This document shows positions 16,729 through 24,700 of a stretch of 45,415 bases of DNA, piece after piece (the first letter of the stretch is position 1; the number at the start of each line of letters is the position of its first letter). Below the pieces are notes generated by a model, which saw only the letters and a program-made list of their open reading frames with translations, did no database searches and was not told the DNA's origin. The position numbers and the translations under genes are program-made. The DNA lies in contig DJWL01000195.1 in the NCBI GenBank assembly GCA_002441545.1, forward strand, positions 12,712 to 58,126, in the 5' to 3' direction. Origin of the DNA: Flavobacteriaceae bacterium UBA6231. GTDB taxonomy: Bacteria; Bacteroidota; Bacteroidia; Flavobacteriales; Flavobacteriaceae.

Positions 16729-16787
16729 CATAATGGTACAGGACTGAAACAGTAATAAATAAAGGCATTAAGAGATAGGTTCACTTA

Positions 16788-16800
16788 CCTCTTTCTCCGC
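16788..16800 (+). repeat. attR core (13-bp direct repeat with 12-24)
   Basis: This copy of the tRNA 3' end marks the right boundary of the element. It is followed directly by a terminator that probably served the tRNA before insertion. Confidence 0.85.
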
Positions 16801-16802
16801 AA

Positions 16803-16838
16803 AAAGCCTTGTATTCATTTGATATACAAGGCTTTATT
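16803..16838 (+). terminator. Terminator just outside attR, likely the original tRNA terminator
   Basis: A perfect 10-base stem, agccttgtat (16805-16814) with atacaaggct (16824-16833), is followed by ttatt on the plus strand and A-rich sequence on the other side, so it may work both ways. Its place directly after the tRNA 3' end copy suggests it was displaced 16.8 kb from the tRNA by the insertion. Confidence 0.75.
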
Positions 16839-16918
16839 ATTTTAGTTGACAGAACTGATTAAAGTAGTCCTTATATAGATATAAACAAATTCATTAAACA
16901 GTTCTATTTATAGTAATT

Positions 16919-17704
16919 TTAATAGGCTATATATAATGTTGCATTTTTGTGCATATTTATTTTCAAAGCAATTTGTTCAGATATTTCTTTAGCTCCCAAA
17001 CAGTTAAGATGAGATAAATCTTTAAATACATTTTTTGATTTATTGAGTCTTATTGAATCTATGTCAAACTCTAAAAAATAAGACATTGCTCTTTCTTTAA
17101 ATTCTTCAGTTAACGGTTTCAAGGGGGAATTGTTCTCTATTTCATTAAGTTTTTGATGAAACGGTAATTCAATAAAAGAAATTTTACATTTTTTTTCCGT
17201 TAATATCTTTATCCCTTCTAAATAAAGCTTTTGCTTGTTCTTTAAGAATGAAGATACTTTTTGATAGTAGCTTTCAAAGTGTGACAAAGGTAATGTTATT
17301 TGCATTTTACTGCTATATTCATACAACTTAGATTTTTGGGTGAAATTTCGAGAAGGTTTCCAGTTATTTAAAATAATTTTCCAAATTTCTCCAATCGAAT
17401 ATCCATTTTTATAAATATTCAAAAGTGCAGTCATAGACAAGCCTGAAATATTACTTTCCATTTCTTTTCTTCTAATTTGCACCAATTTGGACATGCCAAC
17501 AATTACATTAGAATTTTCAGGAACTTGTTTAGAAAACACAATAAAATCATATACGCTTGCTCCTGGTCTCGCAGAAGAATATATTTTTTTCCCTGTATTT
17601 ATTGATAAAATATTTAAATCTATTCCATAAAAGACTTGAGAATCTCCCCAAATAAATATAGCATTTTTTGAGTCTTTGAAATTAAAATTTAAGATAAGCT
17701 TATT
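16919..17704 (-). pseudogene. Decayed SGNH/GDSL-hydrolase-like gene, 5' part lost
   Basis: The open frame runs 262 codons, with no ATG before the catalytic block. It contains FIWGDSQVFYGIDLN (block I, nucleophile Ser) near its N-terminus and DLSHLNCLGAKEIS near the C-terminus, which fits the Asp-x-x-His block of SGNH hydrolases. Upstream of 17704 an in-frame TAA (17705-17707) interrupts a frame that continues with plausible coding (KKLEKKLYISKLVPNF). A GTG further in would give a 206-aa product lacking the Ser. I read this as a truncated or nonsense-mutated secreted/cell-envelope esterase-type gene. It lies just outside attR. Confidence 0.6.
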
Positions 17705-17786
17705 TTAAAAATTTGGAACTAATTTAGATATATATAATTTCTTTTCTAATTTTTTAATAATTTATTTCTTATATCTGAATAGGGGT

Positions 17787-18832
17787 TTATACCAAATTAT
17801 CATTAATGTTGTTATTTAAAATAGCATTTAAGTAAGAAGGTAATTCATATCCGTATAATTTTTCCCCTGTTTGTACATTAGCCCAATCAGCTGAAGCAAT
17901 ATTGTATTCCCATTCCTTATAATCTAAAAGCAATTTAGCAGGAATTTGCTTTATTTCTTTTTGCTTTGGTAAATTAAAACCGAATCGTTCAAAAATCCGC
18001 TTTTCCTTCATTGCAATTAATATTGTATTGAGAGCTTTGATATAAATTTGTACTGTTTCCGTTTCTTTACTTCTCCTTTTTAAATCGGGTTCTGTGAAAA
18101 TTTTGCTACCATATTTTATGATTTCAATTAACCCTTTTTCTAAATCATGTACTTTTTGAAGGTTTTGTGAAACTCTTTTTGTAAATTTTGGCGTCCATAG
18201 ATTAAGCCATTCTGAAAGCAATATTTCGGCTGTTTCCCTGTCTTTTGTGATAATATGGAAGTGTGGGTTAAAGATTGCCTTACAGGGTTAAAATTGCACT
18301 CTAAAGAGCGTATTCCAATAAGTTTGCTTCCCTTTCCTCTTTGATACCTTTTCCTATACTTTTCTGTGATTCTTTGAAAGCCAAAAATAAATTTTTTAAT
18401 ATAGATATGAAGATTTTTAGAATTACATGATTTAACGGTTAATGTTAAAAAGTAAGGCTCTTTCCAATCTTTCATAATTGGATAATATTCGTTAATGATT
18501 TCGGCTTTTCTTATGCTACAACATAAAGTGCAAAACCGATTTTTACAGTACTTACCATATAACTTTCCATCAGCTGTTATAATATTCTGCTGACAGTAAT
18601 AAGTATTCCAATAAGATTATTCCATTTCGGGTTCTCCATTTTGTTGAGAAATTTCAATGAGTTTTAACATCATCACTTGTGTGATAGTCTTTCTTTTTGC
18701 TCTTCCTTTTAAGGCATCTGTTTTGTTGAGGTCTGAGCCATCTCCATTGATAATAACACTATTTTGTCCTGTTTTGTTTGTCCTACTTTCTACTAATGTA
18801 TCAAGAGACAAACGAAGATAAATTTTACCCAT
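17787..18832 (-). pseudogene. rep: Rolling-circle plasmid replication protein (Rep), disrupted
   Basis: Three open pieces form one gene. From the ATG at 18832 it reads MGKIYLRLSLDTLVESR to EPEME, stops at a TAA (18617-18619), and continues in the same frame with a Cys-rich zinc-finger-like block (YYCQQN, then KYCKNRFCTLCCSIRKAE). FLTLTVKS follows and the frame runs to about 18277. A one-base deletion near 18274 shifts the frame. The shifted frame then gives NPHFHIITKD, the His-hydrophobic-His metal site of HUH Rep nucleases, and runs to the stop at 17787. So one nonsense and one frameshift mutation are needed. It resembles Rep proteins of small Bacteroidota cryptic plasmids. Probably a relic of an integrated plasmid. 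Confidence 0.8.
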
Positions 18833-18877
18833 GTTTATTAAATGAGTGTAAAAAATCCAATAATTTACTCGTGTTCA

Positions 18878-18910
18878 CGTCAATGCGAGAAGGCACTCCG
18901 AAGCAATTTT
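18878..18910. repeat. Dispersed-repeat-like palindromic fragment
   Basis: cgtcaatgcgag followed by aggcactccgaagcaatttt resembles the short dispersed repeats beginning gtcattgcgag and ending gaagcaat found in many bacterial genomes. It is noticeably more GC-rich than its surroundings and lies between the Rep relic and the toxin-antitoxin operon. Only one copy is visible here. Confidence 0.4.
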
Positions 18911-18924
18911 ACAAACTAGTGTAA

Positions 18925-18942
18925 TACACCCTATAAGGTATA
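18925..18942. promoter_or_regulatory. HipB operator 1
   Basis: tacacc-ctataa-ggtata, an inverted repeat of the form TAYACC-N6-GGTATA with one mismatch. First of three operators spaced exactly 40 bp apart ahead of hipB. Confidence 0.7.
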
Positions 18943-18964
18943 AATATAGCAATATTAAAATATT

Positions 18965-18982
18965 TACACCCTTTAAGGTATA
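18965..18982. promoter_or_regulatory. HipB operator 2
   Basis: tacacc-ctttaa-ggtata, second copy, start exactly 40 bp after operator 1. Confidence 0.7.
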
Positions 18983-19004
18983 ATTATAAAATAAATCACT
19001 ATAT

Positions 19005-19022
19005 TGTACCCATAAAGGTATA
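19005..19022. promoter_or_regulatory. HipB operator 3 at the hipB start
   Basis: tgtacc-cataaa-ggtata, third copy, start exactly 40 bp after operator 2 and ending five bases before the hipB ATG. Binding here would block transcription or translation start, fitting autoregulation. Confidence 0.7.
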
Positions 19023-19027
19023 ACATA

Positions 19028-19267
19028 ATGGAATGGGATAGAAAAAACACCATAGCCCAATTTATAAGGGATAGACGTAAAAAAGCAAATCTAACACAAG
19101 TAGAATTATCGGACTTCACAGGTGTAGGCTTGCGTTTTGTTCGCGAACTCGAACAGGGAAAACCAAATCTAATGACCGATAAAGTAAATCAGGTATTATT
19201 ATTTTTCGGGCACACACTAACACCAACACCGATAAGCGATGAGACAAGGAGAAATCTGGGTAAATAA
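19028..19267 (+). CDS. hipB: HipB-like antitoxin / repressor
   Basis: A 79-aa XRE-type helix-turn-helix protein: IAQFIRDRRKKANLTQVELSDFTGVGLRFVRELEQGKP (about 9-46) is the HTH_3 core, followed by NQVLLFFGHTLTPTP. Known HipB proteins bind inverted repeats and repress their own operon, and here three such repeats lie just upstream. The gene overlaps the next by 29 bp. Expected role: DNA-binding partner that, with HipS and HipT, keeps the kinase silent and represses the operon. Confidence 0.85.
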   Translation: MEWDRKNTIAQFIRDRRKKANLTQVELSDFTGVGLRFVRELEQGKPNLMTDKVNQVLLFFGHTLTPTPISDETRRNLGK

Positions 19268-19556
19268 AACGTTAGCTGGTATATTAACCGAGGACGATAA
19301 TGGCTATCAGTTCAAGTATGACAAAGCATACCTAGAAAATGAAAGCACATTAGCAGTGAGTTTGACGTTACCATTACAAGAAGAACCGTTTAGTGCCGAA
19401 TACCTATTCCCTTTCTTCGATGGTTTAATTCCGGAAGGTTGGTTATTAGACATTGCACATAAAAATTGGAAAATAAATCCAAGAGACCGCATGGGCTTAT
19501 TATTAACCACATGTAGAGATTGTATTGGCAATATTAGCATTATAGAGAAAGTATGA
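19239..19556 (+). CDS. hipS: HipS-like protein (HipA N-terminal subdomain as a separate gene)
   Basis: A 105-aa protein corresponding to the first subdomain of HipA (Couple_hipA type): EIWVNKTLAGILTEDDNGYQFKYDKAYLEN, then SLTLPLQEEPFSAEYLFPFFDGLIPEGWLLD, ending in CRDCIGNISIIEKV. In classical HipA this part is fused to the kinase. A stand-alone form is known from the tripartite HipBST system, where the small protein acts as antitoxin. Its stop overlaps the next start (ATGA at 19553-19556), so the genes are translationally coupled. The split could also be an old frameshift of a HipA gene, but both halves have good starts and ends. Confidence 0.8.
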   Translation: MRQGEIWVNKTLAGILTEDDNGYQFKYDKAYLENESTLAVSLTLPLQEEPFSAEYLFPFFDGLIPEGWLLDIAHKNWKINPRDRMGLLLTTCRDCIGNISIIEKV

Positions 19557-20509
19557 ACTATTGTTTAGCATGTCATAAAAAACTAGAAGATGGTGACATA
19601 GACTACCATCAAAACTGTCTAACAGCATTTTGGCAAGAAGACACGCCTGTACTAAAATTAGAGTATGAGATGTCCCAAATTGAAGCGTTGGCAAAAGAAA
19701 ACGTAGCGCAACGCATCATTGTTACTGGCGTACAACCAAAATTATCATTAGGTTTCACCCAAGAAAACGCTCAAAATCGCTTAACCATTGTAGGCGCATT
19801 AAATGGCAGGTATATTTTAAAACCACCTTTTAATATGTATCCGCAAATGCCAGAAATTGAAGCGTTATCCATGTTATTAGCGCAAGCTTGTGGTATAGCA
19901 ACAGTACCATTTTTATTAATACCATTAAAAGATGGCGCTTTAGCCTATTTAACCAAACGTATAGATCGTACCGCCAATAACGAAAAGTACCCAATGGAAG
20001 ATGCTTGCCAATTCACAGAGCGCCTTACAGAACATAAATATCGTGGTTCTTACGAGCAAATTGCAAAGAGTGTTATAACCTATACACAAAACCCAATACT
20101 GGATGCCGTAAAATTTTATGAGCAAGTTATTGTTTCTTTCCTTATTGGAAATAACGATATGCATTTAAAAAACTTTTCACTCATTGCAAAAGACAGTAAA
20201 CACTATGCATTGGCACCAGCCTATGATATGGTAGCGGTTAAATTATTAATTCCAGAAGACCAGGAAGAATTAGCGCTAAACCTCAACGGAAAAAAGCAAA
20301 AAATCAAACGTCTAGATTTTAACGAAGCCATGGCCAAAGCACAAATACCTACAAAGGCTATTGAAAACCTTTGGAATCGTATAGAAAAAGGTATGCAACA
20401 GTGGCTAGAATTAATAAATAATAGCTTTTTAAGTTCAGAACAAAAAGAAATATTTAATGAGCTAATTGAAACAAGAGCAAAACAAATCAATTTAAGCTAT
20501 GTTTATTAG
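19553..20509 (+). CDS. hipT: HipT-like Ser/Thr kinase toxin
   Basis: A 318-aa HipA-type kinase without the first HipA subdomain. HipA and HipT toxins phosphorylate aminoacyl-tRNA synthetases and stop growth; the target here is not known. The Gly-rich loop reads TGVQPKLSLG (58-67) with Ser65 as a possible autophosphorylation site. The ATP-site Lys is K90 (YILKPP), the catalytic loop is GNNDMHLKNFS with Asp202 and Asn207, and the metal-binding Asp is D225 (PAYDMV). An N-terminal Cys4-x2-Cys7 with His19-x2-Cys22 looks like a zinc site, which classical E. coli HipA and HipT lack to my knowledge. No disabling change is visible. Confidence 0.88.
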   Translation: MNYCLACHKKLEDGDIDYHQNCLTAFWQEDTPVLKLEYEMSQIEALAKENVAQRIIVTGVQPKLSLGFTQENAQNRLTIVGALNGRYILKPPFNMYPQMPEIEALSMLLAQACGIATVPFLLIPLKDGALAYLTKRIDRTANNEKYPMEDACQFTERLTEHKYRGSYEQIAKSVITYTQNPILDAVKFYEQVIVSFLIGNNDMHLKNFSLIAKDSKHYALAPAYDMVAVKLLIPEDQEELALNLNGKKQKIKRLDFNEAMAKAQIPTKAIENLWNRIEKGMQQWLELINNSFLSSEQKEIFNELIETRAKQINLSYVY

Positions 20510-20678
20510 ATGAATGCTTCCAAAATTTTGGAAAATAGTATGGTATAGAAGAACTTTTGGATGCAGTAAATGAAGTATTAACAGATTATAGTTACTAGTA
20601 TTCAAGTAAGGCAATTATGCAAAAATATTGCATTTATGAGGAATTCAGCGTGTTATGATGCACCAATTGAAACAATTA
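20510..20678. other. Short gap after hipT, no gene
   Basis: It holds only short open stretches, for example one reading GIEELLDAVNEVLTDYSY-like near 20545-20600, which might be a remnant but cannot be assigned. Confidence 0.3.
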
Positions 20679-20700
20679 AAGGGGCTAAACGGAACCCCTT
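20679..20700. terminator. Bidirectional terminator between hipT and the PorP/SprF gene
   Basis: aagggg and cccctt arms around a ten-base loop, placed between two converging genes. T runs are short, so efficiency is uncertain. Confidence 0.55.
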
Positions 20701-20719
20701 AATATCACTGATAAAACAA

Positions 20720-21694
20720 TTAGTGCACCGGACTTTGAGTACATGGACAATTACTAATTCCTTGTAGAAAATCTAAACCAATTGTAATTACATGGGTTCC
20801 TGAATTAAATCTTGCTAAATCATTGATTGTAACTTGATAGGCATATCCAAAATAGAATATAGATTTTTTAAAACCCATCATAGGCCCCACATTTAAAGGC
20901 TTAAAAAACTGGTCATTAAGAAAACGATATGAGATGCCTGCCCAATAGTAATCTTCATTTCTATTATACTTTCTGAATTTAAAATTTAAATCTGTACTTG
21001 AACGTCTGTCACTACTAAACATTTGATAGTAAACAGAAGGCTCAAATTCTAAATTGCTCTTTTTAGGACCATTAAATACATAGCCAGAATATATTTGATA
21101 GTTTAAAAGTAAATTAGGCTCAGCTTTTCTAAGATCATTGTCAAAATTCTTGTCTAAAATATTATTGGCGTTGAAACTAAAGAAGAACCCTTTATTTCTA
21201 TACAGCAAACCTACATCAAAATTATTATTTGTTGTAGCTCTATCATCTGTAACAAATGGATCTATTATTGGGTTTTCATAAGTAGTATTAAAATTGTTGA
21301 TATCTATTTTAAAATGATTGAGATTATAAGAAATTCCAAATGATAAATACTGCTTAGAATAGTAATCTAAAATTATATGATGTGCAAAAGAAAATTTAGC
21401 ACCTGTTTGTATAGTATTTCCATTTCTATCATTGTAAAAAGAGACTCCTATTCCTGTGCGATCTGCAATTCTAAAGTCTGCATATAATGATTGATTATCC
21501 GGAGCTCCTTTTATACCAACCCATTGAGTTAACCCATTTGCCCTAATTTTTAAATTATCTCCTATACCTGCATAAGTTGGAGAGACAACAAAATTATTAT
21601 CTGCCAAATACTGTGTAAATACAGGTAAATTAAGTTCTTGACAATAACTTTTAGTTATTAGCAAAAGAAATAGATATATGATTAATTTTTGCAT
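20720..21694 (-). CDS. PorP/SprF family T9SS outer-membrane protein, partner of the giant adhesin
   Basis: A 324-aa protein with a signal peptide (MQKLIIYLFLLLITKSYCQ) and a beta-barrel with PorP/SprF signature: FTQYLADNNFVVSPTYAGIGDNLKIRANGLTQWVGIKGAP, then DRTGIGVSFYNDRNG. SprF of Flavobacterium johnsoniae is needed to secrete and display the adhesin SprB. Here the gene starts 37 bp after the stop of the 4617-aa SprB-repeat protein on the same strand, the same gene order as sprB-sprF. It very likely works as the dedicated outer-membrane anchor or export partner for that adhesin. Confidence 0.88.
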   Translation of the reverse strand: MQKLIIYLFLLLITKSYCQELNLPVFTQYLADNNFVVSPTYAGIGDNLKIRANGLTQWVGIKGAPDNQSLYADFRIADRTGIGVSFYNDRNGNTIQTGAKFSFAHHIILDYYSKQYLSFGISYNLNHFKIDINNFNTTYENPIIDPFVTDDRATTNNNFDVGLLYRNKGFFFSFNANNILDKNFDNDLRKAEPNLLLNYQIYSGYVFNGPKKSNLEFEPSVYYQMFSSDRRSSTDLNFKFRKYNRNEDYYWAGISYRFLNDQFFKPLNVGPMMGFKKSIFYFGYAYQVTINDLARFNSGTHVITIGLDFLQGISNCPCTQSPVH

Positions 21695-21731
21695 TATTCT
21701 TTTTTAAAAATTAGAGGACATAATAGTTTTA

Positions 21732-24700
21732 TTACCTGTACAGTGTAAAATGACCAACAAATTCACGATCGTCTTTTGGATCATTGAGTCTTACAACATA
21801 CCAATAATCTCCTGTTGGAAGCTCAATACCATTATACTTACCATCCCATTTATCACCTACTCTTAAAGTTGCAATTTTTCTTCCATATCTATCAAAAATA
21901 TCAAAAGTTAAATCTTTATACTGACTTGTACAACCAGGTCCCCATTCATCAAGATTACCATCATCGTTTGGAGTGAAATAATTTGATATACAAACATCAA
22001 TATACTCAAAATACCCTGTAGCTGTTGCAACACAACCAAAACTATCTGTTACCGTTACGGTATAGTTGCCAGATTCGTATATAATGAAAGTGTTTGTGCT
22101 TCCATAAGACTCTCCATTTAATGTAAATTCATAGTCTCCAGATCCACCAGTAACAGTTGCTAAAATCTCATTTAATCCTCCATTACTCAACACTAACGTT
22201 AATGGGTCATATTGAGTAATATCAAAGGTTGGTGTTTGTTTTATACATCCATTAATGTGTCTAACATCAATATAATGACCTAATCCTGATGGCACATCTG
22301 TAAATACATTACTTGATTGATATGGTCCTCCATCTAATGAATAATCTAAATCTGCTAGATTTGTTATACTGCTATCTACAGTTACAGTAACCGTGTTTCC
22401 AGAAACATTATTAACGCATCCATAATCAACAGAAACCTCTGGATTAATTAAAACCGATTCTGGGAATGTAATATTCCATTCTGATTCACAACCAAAATTA
22501 TCACGCACATAAACAATATGATCTCCTCCAATTAAATTTGTAAAATCAAATTGTGTTTGTGTTGGTGCACCAATTGTGTAAGTTCCATTAATATCATCTA
22601 AAGCTACGCTATAAGGTAAATTTCCACCAGAAATCTCAATACTAAACGAGCCATTCATATCTCCATCACACATTTCGGGAATGATAGAATTTGGAACAAT
22701 ACTAATCGATACTGGAACAGGTTCATTAACAACAAAATCAAAAACCACATAACATCCTAACTGGTCTTGTGCGATAGCTTGGTAATTACCAGGTGCCAGA
22801 TTATCGAAAATTGGATTATCAAAAAATTGATTTAATTGTGGTGAAATTGCGTATTGAATAATACCACTTCCTCCAGTTGCAGTTATTTCTAATATACCAT
22901 CATTACTACCAGCACAAACAACATCGGTAACATTATAAGTTACTTGTAATGGTAAATTAGGCTCTGTTATAATAACAGGTGCTGAAGTTATTAAACAATC
23001 ACCACTCTCAACTTCTACTTGATATGTTCCAATAGGAAGTTCTGTAAATACACCAGGACTGTTTTGAACTGCTCCAGAAATATCATTTCCAGAACCGTCT
23101 TGTAATGTGTAAACATAATTTCCTAATCCACCTTGTGCAGTTGCTACAATAACACCAGTGCTTTCTCCAGCACAATTAATGGTTGCATTTGTAATATCTA
23201 AATCAACCGTTAAAGCTAGTAATGGATCTACCGTAATTTCATTAGAAACAGCAGCTAAACAGCCATTGGCATCTCTAACATAATAATTATAAGTTCCAAC
23301 AGGTACAGAAAATGTAATGTCTGAAGTAAATGAGCCTAAGCTAGGACTAAATGAAGCATTATTACTATACTCATAAATACCTGTACCACCAGTTGCACTT
23401 AAGGTTAATGTAGTTTCAGTTAAACAAGTTTGTGACGAAGCTTTAACTAAGCTTGCTACAATTTGTGCTGGTTCTGCAATAACAATATCTGTACTTGTAA
23501 ATTCACAATTATAACCATCTGTTACTGTCACATTATAAGTTCCTGCTGATAAACCTGTAAAGACAGACGATAATTGTGGGCCAGAAGAACTTACAGTTGG
23601 AGAAACCATATTAAGTGTATAAGTATAATTACTTCCTTGTCCTCCTGTTACATTACTTACTGTTATAGTCGCATTTGTATCTCCAAAACAAGACAATAAA
23701 GTTGTACTTGGTGTAACAATTGCATTTATTGGTAACGGATTGGTTAAAACAACATTTACTGTTGCCACACAACCCTTACTATCTCTAACACTAACCGTAT
23801 AATCGCCTTCGGTTAATCCTGTAAAATTAAATTCTGAACTATAAGGTGATATTACTGTTCCGCTAGTTAAAGCTAACTGATATTCGTAACCACCAGGCCA
23901 TCCACCAGTAGCACTAGCTGAAATAGTTCCATCATTATAACCACTAATACATGTAATTTCTGTATGAGTTTCAGTAATTCCTAATGCTGCATTTGGTGCT
24001 GTAATAGTAAAGTTTTTAGTTACTGTACAGAACGGTGTATTTATTAAAGTAGCTATTATAGAATATGTTCCTGAAGATAAACCATTAATTGTAATTGGTC
24101 CTGCATCAGTTGTTGAACCAGTTTGTACAGGATTTATTAAATCAGTTACATTATAAATTTGATAATTAAATGGTCCCGACTCATCTGTAGGTGTTGGTAT
24201 ACGATCAATAAAAGTTACATTAACACTTCCATCATTATCACTAAAACAAGTGACATCAATAACATTGTCTATAGTAAGATCAAACGTGTTTGGATTGTTT
24301 ACATAATGAACCGTTTGTAAGCTACAACTTGTATCTAAATTCACAACAGTTATTAAATAGTTACCTATTGGTAATCCAGTAAATATACCTGTAGTGTTTG
24401 TTTGACTATAAACTCCACCTGTTACTGCACCATCAACATCTTCAACAGTAAATTCAATATTTGCAGGTGTACCACCAGTACTTGTTACAGAAACTGTAAT
24501 ATCTTCATCATTAGTACAAGTAATGACATTATCTATTGTTATATCTAATGTATCAATACTTATAAACGGTTGAATAGTAGCTGAAGTGGTTCCTGAACAA
24601 CCTTTATCATCATACACATTTATTGTATAATTTCCACCTAATAAATCAGCTTCAGTATATACATTATTAGAACTTGACTGAACAATGGTTCCTCCTTTTA

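Noticed and set aside
17787..18475. Two separate small hypothetical genes
   Set aside because: The frames join into one Rep protein once a one-base deletion near 18274 is allowed, and the HUH motif falls exactly across the restored frame.
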